A stretch of DNA of 64,000 nt, from assembly GCA_024704765.1 (NCBI GenBank), contig JAKMXF010000066.1:434001-498000 (forward strand). Direction: 5' to 3'. A program made the translations under genes and the position numbers. A model generated the notes under the pieces. The model did no database searches, was not told the DNA's origin, and was given only the letters and a program-made list of their open reading frames with translations. This stretch comes from Oopsacas minuta (Eukaryota; Porifera; Hexactinellida; Lyssacinosida; Leucopsacidae). Of this stretch, positions 24,301 through 35,529 are shown in pieces. Each line of letters opens with the position of its first letter. Position 1 is the stretch's first letter.

Positions 24301-27300
24301 TCTACGGGAGTTCTGGTACTGCAGATTTCTACTCAGAGAACGGAATACAAGTAAGCTAATCATACGAATTCACCCATATATGTTCTAAAATAAATTCAAT
24401 TCAGATTACGGAGGTCTACTGGCCACAAAATCAATCAGATGGTACATCATCTGGGCCCTTAAAGACTACAACAGATTATTTGAATCAACAAATGTTCGAT
24501 TTACTGATTAATATTCCTAAACGAGCGTATTTCAAAGCTCCATCTCTCCTCTCACACGGTTATAAGATAAGGAGACTAGCTACTGATCAATCGGTACCTG
24601 TCATTGTAGATATCAAGAGTGCTATATTATTCACTGAGTCACTCGCCTTTCTCAAGAAACAGCCTCCTCCAGTTAAGACAATGATAGATTCTATATCTAC
24701 TCATCAGATTGTCAGACTACCAGGGTTGATAGATGTACACGTGCATGCTAGAGATCCTGGTCAGACACATAAAGAGGATTTTGATTCTTGTACTTGTGCT
24801 GCTCTGGCTGGAGGTATTACCTTTATTGGTGCTATGCCGAATACTAACCCTCCTATAACTGACTTTGATATATTCTCCAACACGATAGAGGTAATATTAA
24901 TATTGAAATTCTAATTACAGTAAACTCCTGATATATCGAAACTCAAAGGATCGCGATGTTCGATATAACCGTTGAAAATTATTTTACATTAACGATTTGG
25001 GACAGTATGTGTACAATTTCGGACTTCTATATAAGCGGATATTTCGAACATATCGGTGATCGATATAACGGGATTTACTGTATATTATCCAAATTTCAAT
25101 TTCTTGTATTATATACGTATTAGGATCTGTCATTGAAAGCTAGATGCGATTTTGGCTTGTTCGTGGGAGCTACAAACACCAATATGAATGAATTATCACA
25201 TCTCCATGAGGATGCTTTTGCACTTAAAATGTATCTCAACCAAACATTCTCTACTCTCCAGCTTGATGATATGTCCGTATGGACTAACCATCTGGAGAAA
25301 TGGCCTGTTACTAAGCCTCTGTGTGTGCATGCAGAAGGACATACTATGGGAGCTATAATATTACTAGCTGAGCTCATTAACAGACCGGTACACATATGTC
25401 ATGTAGCTAGGAAGCAAGAAGTGAGTTATTACGTATATAGTACAGTGGAGTTCGCCTCCTACCAAGTCGTATTTTGTATGAATTTCCTTTGCTATTAGAA
25501 GAATTTTTTCAATACAAAATGGACTCCAGGTCTCTAATACAATTATTGGCGAATATTGCTAATAGGCGAACACCACTGAAACAGATATTTGTATTTTAAG
25601 ATTGAACTGATCAAGCGAGCCAAACAACGTAACATCCAAATTACATGTGAAGTATGTCCTCATCATTTATTCCTGTCTACTGAGGATGCTGATAGCTTAG
25701 GACTATCACAAGGAAGGAGGGAAGTTAGACCACGTCTGCAATCTAAAGCTGATCAACAAGCTCTATGGGATAATTTAGATATCATTGATTGTTTTGCTAC
25801 TGATCATGGTATGTATTGAAATCTTTATGTTCTATGTTTTCAAGTTTAATACCAATCATTTACTGTAGCTCCGCACACAATTGAGGAGAAGGATAGGGAG
25901 AATAATCCACCTCCTGGATTCCCTGGACTAGAGACTATGCTCCCTCTGCTTTTGACTGCTGTCAGTCAGGGAAGAATGACAATGAATGTAAGCTTATACA
26001 TAAATTGAAGTTATTATCGAGTGCCCTCTACATTGTTCAATACGATTGTAAATTTGACATACGTATATCAATGAATATAAATTTCAACGCATCATATGGA
26101 TCTTGATTTGGATCATTTCCACAGTACGTACAACAAAGGGAAAATACAGTGGTACCTCGTTAATACGAATTCCAATGGACGGTCATAATAGTTCGCTTTA
26201 TCCAAACTTATACGTATTAAGTTCCACTGTAATTAACAATGCTATTAATCTAGGATATAATAACTCGTCTCCACACCAACCCACTCCGTATATTCAATAT
26301 ACCTCCGCAACAAGACACTCATATAGAAGTAGATCTAGACGAAGAATGGATAATACCAGCTGCTACCAAACACAGTAAAGCAGGATGGACTCCATTCGCA
26401 GGGATGAGAGTTAAAGGAATTGTTAAGAGAGCTGTATTGAGAGGACAGACTGTATTTGTTGATGGGAAGGTAAGAAAATATTAATATAGCAATTCATATG
26501 GTGAAAGTATGTATCACTTTTTCTCACTATATCAGGTGTTATCAGAACCGGGTACGGGGAGACACTTCTTATCGAAGTCCCTGACGTCACCCAGACCCTC
26601 CTCTGGTTATCTAACTCCATCCAGACTATTTCCAAGCAAGATAGAGGATACAGAGATAATATCTGTTCCTCAACTCCCCGCAGATACTAAAGTAGCTTCT
26701 ACTATTAGTTCTTATCCTGATTTAGATTCTCCAATGCAAGGGAGTTGGACTCACAAACATGTTATTTCAGTAGACCAGTTTACAAGAGGACAGGTATACA
26801 AATAATTAAATAATTTATGACTTGTTTTCATGAGTTTGTTTGCTCATTTAGCTCCATGACTTATTCCAGTTGTCCCATGAGATGCGTCTTAAGGTACAGG
26901 GGAAAGGAGGATGTGACTTACTCAAAGGTAGGGTCCTGGGATCTGTGTTTTATGAACCTAGCACTAGGACAAGTTGTTCATTTCAGTCTGCTATGCAGAG
27001 ACTTGGAGGTACTGTTATTGACTTGAAGATGGAATCATCTTCTATTGTTAAGGGAGAATCTATTGAAGGCGAGTTTGTTTATTATCATTATTATCAATCT
27101 CATAGTTTCGAATACGGATATACCGAAATACCCGCTTATATAGAAGCATGAAATTGTACAAATATAGTTCCAAACCTTCAAAATTACTTATATTTATCGG
27201 TTTTATCGAACTCCTCTCATATTTCGGTCCCTTGAGCTTCGATATAACGTGAGTTGACTGTAATTGTTTTCCTTATAGATACAATTCAAATGCTATGTGG

Positions 27301-28055
27301 ATACTGTGACATAGTAGTGTTGAGGCATCCTGATGTAGGTGTATGTCAAAGATTGTCTAGGATAGCTACAAAACCGTTAATTAACGCAGGAGATGGTACT
27401 GGAGAACATCCTACACAAGCATTACTGGATATATTCACTATCAGAGAAGAGATAGGGACTGTGAATGGACTTACAGTGAGTTTATATATAATAATACAAT
27501 TAGAATTTAGCACAATAGAAAAGCTTCTATGGGATTTTATTGAGGATTTGACTTTTTTCACTCAATTTCTAGATTACCTTAGCTGGAGATCTCAAACACG
27601 GACGTACAGCTCATTCGCTGTCTCGCCTCTTAACTTTATATCAGGTTAGATTGCTTTACGTTTCTCCACCGGGACTTGAAATGCCTGACAGTGTTACTAA
27701 CTTCATTTCCAAACGCGGAATTCGTCAAAGCAGTTACAAATCTCTACAAGAGGTACTACCCCATACAGATGTATTGTATATGACACGAATACAAAAGGAG
27801 AGATTTACAGCGCCATCACATTACGAATCATCCGAAGGTAATCTTATTCTCACTTCTGACCTTATGATGCTAGCTAAAGAGAAAATGGTTGTGTTACATC
27901 CTCTTCCTCGTGTGGATGAAATTTCCCCTGAAGTAGATGCAGATCCTAGAGCAGTGTATTTTAGACAAGCTACATACGGGATGTATATACGTATGGCTCT
28001 ACTCGCGAAACTTTTCCCTACTCTCTCAACTACTATTGGTAGTAGTGAGCTTTAG
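15302..28055 (+). CDS. CAD: CAD: fused carbamoyl-phosphate synthetase II, dihydroorotase, aspartate carbamoyltransferase
   Basis: 34 exons, summed 6549 nt, 2182 residues (human 2225), frame intact. It catalyses the first three steps of de novo pyrimidine synthesis in the cytosol. Exons 1-8: glutamine amidotransferase (catalytic Cys in FGICMGNQ, His in QFHPEG) and start of the synthetase ([20 protein letters not shown]). Exons 9-26: two ATP-grasp halves ([32 protein letters not shown]). Exons 26-30: dihydroorotase with zinc ligands in [33 protein letters not shown] and TDHAPHT. Exon 31: linker. Exons 32-34: ATCase with [10 protein letters not shown] and [17 protein letters not shown]. Exons: 15302-15383, 15437-15560, 15615-15763, 15854-15912, 16125-16205, 17886-18029, 18090-18259, 18358-18787, 18870-19001, 19060-19173, 19233-19352, 19466-19687, 19986-20174, 20473-20706, 20761-20898, 21052-21219, 21280-21362, 21418-21664, 21949-22047, 22107-22208, 22811-22933, 22994-23176, 23478-23696, 23776-24126, 24246-24350, 24405-24890, 25124-25420, 25601-25808, 25869-25987, 26254-26469, 26536-26793, 26852-27068, 27279-27475, 27573-28055. 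Confidence 0.96.
15936..16085. mobile_element. MITE family A copy (A2)
   Basis: In CAD intron 4. Left end CAGTCAACTCCCCTTATATC; internal ACTTCGATATAAGCGGGTAT; right end degraded. Confidence 0.75.
16289..17728 (+). CDS. Unrecognised coiled-coil protein gene inside CAD intron 5
   Basis: An open frame of about 1.4 kb fills nearly all of the 1680-nt fifth CAD intron, on the same strand. I prefer the ATG at 16289 ([11 protein letters not shown], 479 residues). An in-frame ATG at 16232 adds 19 hydrophobic residues that look like AT-rich leader. The N-terminal ~180 residues are acidic/basic helical sequence likely to form coiled coils ([18 protein letters not shown], then [19 protein letters not shown]). 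The middle is low-complexity and Ser/Lys/Asn-rich, with a direct repeat [18 protein letters not shown] near residues 360-378. The C-terminus ([15 protein letters not shown]...[14 protein letters not shown]) looks conserved-type but was not recognised. It cannot be a retained CAD exon: the flanking CAD exons join in frame without it and no CAD domain is missing. Function unknown. Confidence 0.65.
   Translation: MFEIDSVDEDNPKVQGKLQDITERMSLLLTSYEGPSDKLSQRLALKREKKNNQVKAEIFDILTDFDQIVDERDDLLSSIESWFDGSSRLMQGVNTDGNAEEAWKMIENEMKKLFGVLQAYKNSSKDVSALERRLLEVVFKDTADIGELEKVRNKISFNSFRKKTKSKLNSRVKKNTRLESVEEIKSELSITSLSKAKKDSSNLPAKLCPVEIQTNLLNDSQKTNGNVVMKCVNKEQVKPHKNKNRINVAIQTDDFECEPNFSNEKIIAECLPDSIDAIQSISCLQDSLVEIIDQSDTSINTNNMNFSITDALKNELEFLSYKPKRNHLTIRKNTTSTPTKQANISTPTKQANTSANSPFIHLKNSPVLSPITSKPILSNKRDTNNFSPKFPNLSFIQKEQLKHDNIELYLSKSNRRSPVMDHRLFTPISEYPSKKNSSTIRTLGSVRMDRAMPTHIFKQDDQVKKWGSSLVDFMKDMCI
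19817..19967. mobile_element. MITE family D copy (D1)
   Basis: In CAD intron 12, flanked by TA. Ends CAGTCAAACCTCTACAAATG and CATGGAGGTTACACTG are inverted copies with internal GGGTGGAAACGG/GGGGAAACGGTGTAGC blocks. Confidence 0.75.
20926..20970. repeat. Degraded family D-like remnant
   Basis: In CAD intron 15: CAATGTAATTTCCACAAACA followed by GGAAACGAGGTAT resembles the family D end but no partner end was found. Confidence 0.3.
21760..21922. mobile_element. MITE family C copy (C2), truncated right end
   Basis: In CAD intron 18. Starts CAGTGAAGTTCGCTTATTTG, contains CGAATTTCCCTTGCTATTAG, and ends with a degraded GGCGAATTGCTAATATGCGA. Confidence 0.65.
23281..23430. mobile_element. MITE family E copy (E1)
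   Basis: In CAD intron 22. From the right, it starts CAGTGGGCGCCGGTTATAAC (reverse strand) and the left side carries the inverted CCGGTTATAAGACCCCC. The block ATGTTCTTATAA occurs twice inside. The left outer end is not clear. Confidence 0.55.
24918..25080. mobile_element. MITE family A reference copy (A3)
   Basis: 163 bp, flanked by TA on both sides, in CAD intron 26. Ends CAGTAAACTCCTGATATATC and ATATAACGGGATTTACTG are inverted. The inside repeats a TTCGATATAA-like word several times (after both ends and near the middle) around a core GTTACTTTGACGGTTTGGGA-type segment and GTACAATTTC. There is no ORF, so it is non-autonomous. CAGT ends, TA target and repeated GATATAAC words fit a pogo/Tigger-type (Tc1/mariner superfamily) MITE. 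Confidence 0.8.
25443..25578. mobile_element. MITE family C reference copy (C1)
   Basis: 136 bp after a TA, in CAD intron 27. Ends CAGTGGAGTTCGCCTCCTAC and AATAGGCGAACACCACTG are inverted; inside is TACCAAGTCGTATTTTG...ATTTCCTTTGCTATTAG. No ORF. Confidence 0.78.
26147..26229. mobile_element. MITE family B copy (B1)
   Basis: 83 bp, flanked by TA on the left, in CAD intron 29. Ends CAGTGGTACCTCGTTAATAC and TACGTATTAAGTTCCACTG are inverted; contains CCAATGGACGGTC. Confidence 0.72.
27105..27260. mobile_element. MITE family A copy (A4)
   Basis: Fills most of the 210-nt CAD intron 32, which also uses a GC donor. Right end TTCGATATAACGTGAGTTGACTG; left end degraded. Confidence 0.75.
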
Positions 28056-28263
28056 TTGATTAACTAGCAATATTTCTAACAAAAATTAGGAATATAGCAA
28101 TTTTATGCAAATAGTAACAATTTTAGGAAATTGGAATAATAAATTTTGATATTTTATTCCTGGTTTATTATTTCTGTGTTTGTTATGTTGATAAAACGGT
28201 TATTTGAAGATAATGTTGTAGGGGTTATAAACTCATTGATAGAGTCTCTCTGTCAATATATTA

Positions 28264-28312
28264 CAGTGTAACCTCCACACACGCCAATTCCTCGTTTGTG
28301 GAGGTTTCCCTG
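28264..28312. mobile_element. Minimal MITE family D copy (D2)
   Basis: 49 bp flanked by TA on both sides: CAGTGTAACCTCCACACACG and TTTGTGGAGGTTTCCCTG are inverted ends with almost nothing between them. Confidence 0.7.
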
Positions 28313-29162
28313 TATTCGTTTAAAAATAGGATAAATTGGATAATTATTGCTAATCTATGCTATGAAATAAAATTTTCAGAGAAATATAAGATACTACCGG
28401 TTAATTAGTAAATTTATAAATGATTCCTCTACACTAATATTCGGGGCTATTACTTGATTTGTTATTCTATCCTGATAACATCAATTTGAAGGGGATTGCA
28501 TGCGTGTAAGGTAGATAGCATTAATTATGCTAAATTAATGGCAAATTGTATCAGATATGATTTCATTTTTATTATAATAAATAGGATATTATTACATTGT
28601 GGTTGATTCCTTAAACAGATCAATTTTAGATAAATGTATTAGCTAATACAACACATGAGGCCGATGATTATCAAATATATCCTCTTATTTGTTATGAAGT
28701 AATTCTCCATAAGTGCTTATTGATTATTGTTGTTAATTATTTGAGAATGTCTAATTCATCGGTTTCCAGGTTGGAATTGCTGATCTAAATGCTTAAAATT
28801 GAAACTATATTATAACAGTCCCTACAATTGCTTTAGAGATAAAGTTTAGAATCACTCATTCTCTACAAGCACACATAACTTACAACCGTGTAAAGGTCTC
28901 GTGTAGTCCCATGACTTTAGCCACGAATTTCTTTGTGTATACATCAATACTAATAGAATACAATTGTAGAATCATACAGAAATATCATGAGGATATAATT
29001 CAGAAGAAATATGGCCTCTGAATTATAGAAATATGATATTTAACACAATATAATGCTATTATGTATATATGTATGCATACAATAAATGGTGAGAGTCAAA
29101 TATTGGACATAATTGGAATACTCTATACCTAGCCACGAATAATGAATGCCAATTGTGAGTAG

Positions 29163-29170
29163 TATAAATA
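29163..29170 (+). promoter_or_regulatory. TATA box of the two-SAM gene
   Basis: TATAAATA 56 nt upstream of the ATG at 29226; the position fits a core promoter with a leader of about 25-30 nt. Confidence 0.5.
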
Positions 29171-29225
29171 GGTTGCTCTGTTAGTGGGTTTATAACGAAT
29201 CTCTTAAATTTTATTAATTTGTAAA

Positions 29226-32200
29226 ATGACTACTAATGAAGATATTCAGGATCAGAAAATCAATCGAATCCTTGCTGATAATTGTGGATATGAAAGTGTG
29301 AATGAATGGATTTTAGGTATGGGACTTGGACAGTATTACGATCTGTTCATTGAGAATGGTTATGATAGTTTCAGAATATGTTCAGAGATTCAGAAGATCG
29401 ATATTGAGACGATTGGTATTCGTAATCAATTTCATGCAAGTATTCTTATTAAAGGGGTTGCTAAAATGAATAATCCAAAATCTCAATCTGTTTACCATCG
29501 TTTATCGGTTTGTACTCCTGACGACAATGAAAATAAAAGTATTGCCAGTGAGCTGAATATTACTCCACCCACACAGACTGAACACAAATTAACAAATGGT
29601 TGTGATCCTTCTAAACTAACTGAGGACTTTTATAAGAAGAAACCAAGTCTTCTAGAGAAGAGATCAGTTCGTACCCTGCTAGTACAACTTAAAATAGATT
29701 TGTCAGAACCGATCTATGAAGAAAATGTAAGTTTTTGATTTCTTATTTTATTTTAATGATTTTATCATTGAATTTATTTGTCCCATTCATTTTAACTCTC
29801 ATGGGTATATTTAATAGGAAATCACATATTGACACACTCAGTGATTATAGTTTATTGTATTTCATACTTATCGATTTATTCCGGTTTTATTATAGTAAGA
29901 AAAAACCGATTTCTAGTGTCCATTTTTTCAATTCATACCTGTATATGACTGCTATCTACGGAATAGTCAAAATAATCAGAGCAATTTTGATGTTGTGAAT
30001 TCATAGTTTCCCTTGACAGTTTTCACTTATCACTTTATGGATTAATTTATAATTCATAAATATATGACGAATACATAGTCAACACCCGTTATATCGAAGC
30101 TCAAGGGACTGCGATAATTACTTCGATCTAACGGATGTATTCTATGTTACTTTGACGGGTTGGGGCCAGATTTGTACAATTTTAGACTTAGTTAAAAGCT
30201 GGTATCTCGATATTACGGGTATTGACTGCTTGTAAACATATTTAATGGTAAAATTGGCAGTGAGTGCCAATTTGTCCAAATTATTCATTTCCTATAATTT
30301 ACCTTGAACTTGTAATGGCGTCTGTATACAATGATATTTGTAATACTTAATATTGTTACCAATCATTCTTAGTAGATTTATTGAGATTATTCAGTTTCTT
30401 CAGTTGCTAACATTTTAAGTATAGTATGACTGTGTAATATTATCCTTACAAGTAATACAGTACAATCAATTTCTAAGAAATATTGTTGAACTCTCACGTG
30501 TTTAAGATTTTATTTATCAATAAGATGAGTTTCTCTATTATTTAAATGTAAAGAGGACTGCACCATCTGTGTATTTAAGGGAAAGTTATGAAATACCAAG
30601 ATTAGTAAGATTTGTCAAACTAGCTTAAAATGGCATAAATCTTATTTTAGCTTATATAAACTACAGAGAACTCAGTTAGTAGGTACTCGGCTTAAGACGT
30701 ACTCTCGGTAGATATTGATACACACTATCCTAATTGTATCTAAATTTACAGATTGGAGCGATAAGCAAAGCCAGTAATATCTATTATTAATACACATGTA
30801 TATGTGTTCCACCAGGATACCCAACCTAACCCGGTTACATAACCGGCGTCTCATAACGGCATTGAGGTTGGGTATCCAGGAGGAACATATATTATACCAT
30901 ATGACTTCACTGTATTCGTATATTAATAAACGTATGTTTAGTCTCGTTCTTTGGATGGACTCGCTGAACAGATCAGTCAACAGCTTACTATGGAGGAATT
31001 ATCTGTATACGATATTCTATGTTTGTTGAGGAGGATGGCTGTAGATAATAATTCTCCTAGACCCAATAAACTACCTATACAATTACCTAATAATGTTATA
31101 CCTAATGGAGACCCCACTTCTGTCTCTTCACCTGGGGAAAATGTGTTCTCAAGTCCGGACAGTTTTACTCCTCTCAGTCCAGACCCCGTAACTACGAACA
31201 TTCAATCGGTATGTTAATACAGTGGAGTTGACCCATTAACGAATCGTATTTTCCACGAATTTCCCTGCTGGTACTAAGTCCCTTAGGCGAATTGTTAATG
31301 AGTAAACATCACTATAATGCAATAATTATTCCATTTTCCAAATTTGATACACCAATCACCCTTGACGAATATATTTCTATTCATTTGAACTATTCCCATA
31401 TTCACATATAACTGATGCCATTCCATCTCTATCATATCTCAATTAGAACATTAACGACATGAAACATTCCTTTTCAACTTTGTTGAATCCTTGAATTCTA
31501 AATTGTTTATTAATAATAAACTTATCTAGTTTGACTTCTGCAAGGAATCTCCGATTATTTGTTGTTTGTTTCTTTTAGAAACCCCCCAAACCTCCTAGAT
31601 TATTCACAAATCCAGAAGATAAGTCCTTGGTAAGTTTTCACTATTCACGAATCATACCCAATTTGAAGCAGTAAGGAATGGAATTGGTTTCTAATTACAA
31701 CTTGCATTACTTCCAAAAACAAAGATTGTGATTTAATTATGTTAATTGTTTGTTTGACATTATAGCCATATAATTGGCTATTGTAGATTTTGGGATTAGT
31801 TGGTGGTCACTAATTGATATTTACCGAATGTCTTTGATTCCTCTCGCAGATTCCGCTTGCAAATGGAGAATCTTCACTCCCCATTAGTAACAGTATTTCC
31901 TCTAACTCTGTATCTGTAACGGATGTAGCTGCTGGGTGTCCTTATGATATATTACGTGCAGATAGTGTTGAGCCTCAGATTGTATCTACCAGTAATGTGA
32001 GTTGACTTAATTGTAATGGAGTCAGCAAGAAACACGTTGATAAACGACTAGATAATTATTTGATAAATTGTATTATTTCATATATAGCAGATTCATACTG
32101 CAAACAACTATTCCAAACATTCCCTGTACCCATTCCAACATATATCTCCATTCCATATATCTATATCACTACTACAATATATCATGTGTATATAGGTTAA

Positions 32201-35200
32201 ATCTCCAGCCAAAAAGACCACTACCAAACATGAAGATCCTCTCACTCCCCCTCCACCGCCACCTCCTGCTTCTAACGCTGTAATAGAAGAAGCTCTGTAT
32301 ATTGAACTAGATGGTAGTATTATTACTGAGAATAATATTGGATCTACTCCCAAAGTCAAGCAATTTACAAATAACATATTTAAGAAATCGTTAGTTGACT
32401 CAATTCTAGATAAACTGGTAATACTGAATCTTAAATATATTTTGCATGTATCTTCTTCTAGGAAATCTCATCCCAAAAAGGTCCAAGGTAAATACCCCGA
32501 GTATAAATATAACTTACAATGAATATAGCTGTGTAATAGAGTGTAGTGTGTTAGATGGACTGATAGCTTGACCATGAATTCATTGTATGACCGTTAAATA
32601 TTAGAGAAATTCTCCCACCACTCCACTCGCTTACCGTGATTGCATTGCTTACTAAGTATTTGCATAATTATAGTTACAATATTTACTCTAGATGATCAGA
32701 ACTTATTTAAGAAGCCTCCTAACCAACCTCCACCTCCGCCACCTGCTAGTTCAACACAAGGTTGTTATTATTTACTATCTAAAAATGCTCTGTTTACAAA
32801 CTTGTTATTTATTTTACTATAGAAACAGATCCTCTGAGTAAAGTTAAGACAAGCAAGGCATACAAACGAGATACCAAAGATGATACAGATATTAACGGTT
32901 CAACAACAGTTAACGAAGCTAAGGTATGGCTGAAAAATGTTTCAAATGTGCAGGGGGGGTCTACAGACTAGACTATATTAATGACGTAATTTTTTATATT
33001 TTTTTCAAAATATTTATAATTCAAAACTCATCTATCAGTATATTTCTATAGTCTAAGAAGCAATCTGGTTTCTTTAAGAAAAGCACGAAGCCTAAAACAG
33101 ATTCCAAAGGGAGACATAAGAAATCTAAAGACGAATCTGACTTGATTTCCAATATGAGGGTTAGCTATTATAGAATTTATTGGATATTTATTCGTAGCAA
33201 CTAGCAACATACCGAAATACTAATCCCAAATAAACTTATTTTTGGAATTTTCCCCATTATCGTTACTACTATTTTATCTTATTGCATTCTCAAGGTAGTT
33301 GAAGAAGTAGGATCACTTAAACGTTTGTCAAAGAATCTCTCTAAATCTTCTGGTATGATATTTATGCGGTACTATTGTAGGGGTCGTGTGAGATTGTTAT
33401 ATAACAAATCAAGTTCAATGTACTAGTCATCCAAATATGTGATTATTCAATATCTATGTTTGTCTAGATAATCTTCTTGCTCCCACAATTAGTGAAGATC
33501 TTAATTGTAGTGAAGAGGTAATTACTCATTATTATTCTTTGTAACATTTGGATACATGCTTACAATTATGAATTAAATTTGAATATTTATCACAGGATAA
33601 TAACTGGAGTGGTAAACAAATTAAACAACAAGGATTTGCAAGGTTCTCTCCTGAAGCTACAAGTGAGTTTCAAAGGAAGCTTTTGTCTAGCTCGGATCAT
33701 CAGGTATATTAGAAAATATGATACTTTCTATTATTCATGCATTTATGTTGGTTTAATTAGTTTACGAAAATTATTCAAGTCGATGTAGACGAATCATCAA
33801 ATCCTATGAGATCACTCCCACCCAATCCTATCCCCAGGAGACGTAACAGTCCTGATGAGATATTTACACAACCTAGCAACGACATTCCAAAGACCCAACA
33901 ACCAATTGAAGTACATACCTTACCTCGTAACCAAGGCTCTGAAAACAAAGCTCAACCTCCAAAGAAACCAAAGAGGAATATCAGTGCAGATATTTTGTAT
34001 GACAACGTTGAACAAGCAATACCTAATCCTGGTTAGAAATTTGAATTTTTTTGTTTTTTGGAAAAATGTGTGTTATCATAATAAGTTTTGCAGTGCCTAG
34101 AGTAAGAAAGTTAGATTCGCCTCCTCTTACAAAGAAGTTTGATCTCCCTCCTATAACATTCCCACAGCGAGCTTCCAGCATATCCTCACGACCACAAATG
34201 AAAATATCCAACGATATGAAACAGCCACAAGCTGGTAAGGATACGAGCAGTATAGCTAGAAATAAACCTGAAGTTCCAAAGGGGAAGAAGCCTATCTTGA
34301 AATCTAAACCTGTATTAGATGGATCACAGATCAAGAGGTTAGTATTAATTCTCATGAAATGTATTTGGTAATTATGCTAAAAATGTTTCGATATATCCGT
34401 ATTCGATATAACGGGAGTTGACTGCTAGTGTAATGCCAGCTCTGATGACGCTTGTTTGCTCTATAGAAATGATTCCTATACGTAACACATTCTTATAGGG
34501 AAAAGGTGTCAAGGGAGCCTCAACCACGTGATAATCAACTAAAACAAGAAAATGTCATAACTCGTATGACCAGTCCTTTAACTGCTCCTCCCCTCCCGAC
34601 TACAAAAAGACCGGCCACACCCTCAAACTCTAATCAGCCACCTGAAACTCCCCCTATTCACTCAATCCCCTCAATGAAACCAATAGCTCACGTCAGGCCT
34701 ACGAAACCTCCGATAATAACTCGCCCCTCAGCGACCAGCTCTAACCCTATAGCAGAACCTAGAAATATAGATAACTGGAAGAAAATAGAAGATAAGATAA
34801 CTTCTATACTTATAGAGGAGGATTTCTTAGATTATCTGGTTACACATTATACTGGAGAGGTACTTATGATAATATAAAGTGTATTCTTGTAATTTCATTA
34901 TTTATAAATTATAGAATGGAGAAAGTGATATTACTCCTGGATTAGTGTGTCGGCTTGCTAATGAGACTTCATTTGCTATACATCACATCGCCTCTGCACT
35001 GGATAATATTCGTATACAAAGACTAACAGAATTGGGAAGGAATGCTGTAAGTACTAGAATTATCGAACAATTTGGTATAATTTCCAGGGGATACAATACA
35101 GACAACTCTCCGTTATATCGAAGGTCAAACCGCGGAGTTCGTTATAACCGATATGTTACTCTGACGGTTTGGGACCGTATTTGCACAATTTAAGACTTAG

Positions 35201-35529
35201 CGGGTATTTCAATATAACGGAAGTTGACTGTATAGCCTCTTTGTCTTAAAGTTCATCACAGTAATATTATATGGTATACACATTTATATTATACATAATA
35301 GATTCCTATCTCACTCGCCGAATTCGATGAAATAGAAACACCTACACACATCGACAACATATCAACTTGGCTAACAAGTATTGGACTACCAAACTACATA
35401 GAAGTATTCTATGAAAACATTAAAGAAGCTAAAGAGATTAAAAATCTGGATGCAGATGACCTCAGTGAATTCTGTGTAAGTACAAAACATAGAGGCTGTC
35501 TCCTCCATGCAATAGATTTGCTACAATAA
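29226..35529 (+). CDS. Proline-rich adaptor with N- and C-terminal SAM domains
   Basis: About 16 exons, 945 residues by my model: 29226-29726, 30942-31208, 31579-31629, 31850-31996, 32196-32417, 32712-32760, 32823-32923, 33052-33159, 33295-33352, 33468-33517, 33596-33662, 33780-34031, 34094-34337, 34499-34859, 34915-35046, 35302-35529. SAM 1 (residues about 22-80): NEWILGMGLGQYYDLFIENG. SAM 2 (last ~65): ISTWLTSIGLPNYIEVFYEN then CLLHAIDLLQ, followed directly by the stop. Between them are poly-proline runs (LTPPPPPPPAS, QPPPPPPAS, KPPKPPRL) and Lys/Ser-rich stretches, suited to SH3/WW partners. SAM domains oligomerise or join signalling complexes. The exact family was not recognised; SASH/CNK-like scaffolds are possible. 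The exon around 32462-32487 or a longer 32692-32760 exon may be alternative. Confidence 0.7.
30076..30230. mobile_element. MITE family A copy (A5)
   Basis: In intron 1 of the two-SAM gene. AGTCAACACCCGTTATATCG start, GTTACTTTGACGGGTTGGGG core, end ATATTACGGGTATTGACTG. Confidence 0.75.
30799..30893. repeat. Long near-perfect inverted repeat with inner hairpin
   Basis: Arms 30799-30827 and 30865-30893 pair over 29 positions with about 3 faults (core CCAGGATACCCAACCT). The 37-nt centre carries a second perfect palindrome, CCGGTTA-CA-TAACCGG at 30831-30846. It lies in intron 1 of the two-SAM gene. It may be a separate MITE type or a hairpin RNA precursor. Its CCGGTTA core recalls family E but the ends are not CAGT. 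Confidence 0.6.
31220..31314. mobile_element. MITE family C copy (C3)
   Basis: In intron 2 of the two-SAM gene, after TA. Starts CAGTGGAGTTGACCCATTAA, contains CGTATTTTCCACGAATTTCC, ends TTAGGCGAATTGTTAATGAG then a mutated CATCACTA. Confidence 0.65.
34385..34424. mobile_element. MITE family A fragment (A6)
   Basis: Only the right end, ATTCGATATAACGGGAGTTGACTG, in intron 14 of the two-SAM gene. Confidence 0.6.
35099..35230. mobile_element. MITE family A copy (A7)
   Basis: 132 bp between TA dinucleotides, in the last intron of the two-SAM gene. CAGACAACTCTCCGTTATAT ... ATATAACGGAAGTTGACTG with the GACGGTTTGGGACCGTATTT core. Confidence 0.78.

Larger units (their letters stand above)
28056..29225. 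other. Intergenic between CAD and the SAM-domain gene
   Basis: 1170 bp, AT-rich. Holds the CAD 3' end, the 49-bp family D element at 28264-28312, and a TATA box at 29163-29170. No ORF or RNA gene recognised. Confidence 0.45.

Noticed and set aside
29735-29998. Hydrophobic 87-codon ORF
   Set aside because: AT-rich intron sequence right after exon 1 of the two-SAM gene; composition explains the hydrophobic residues.
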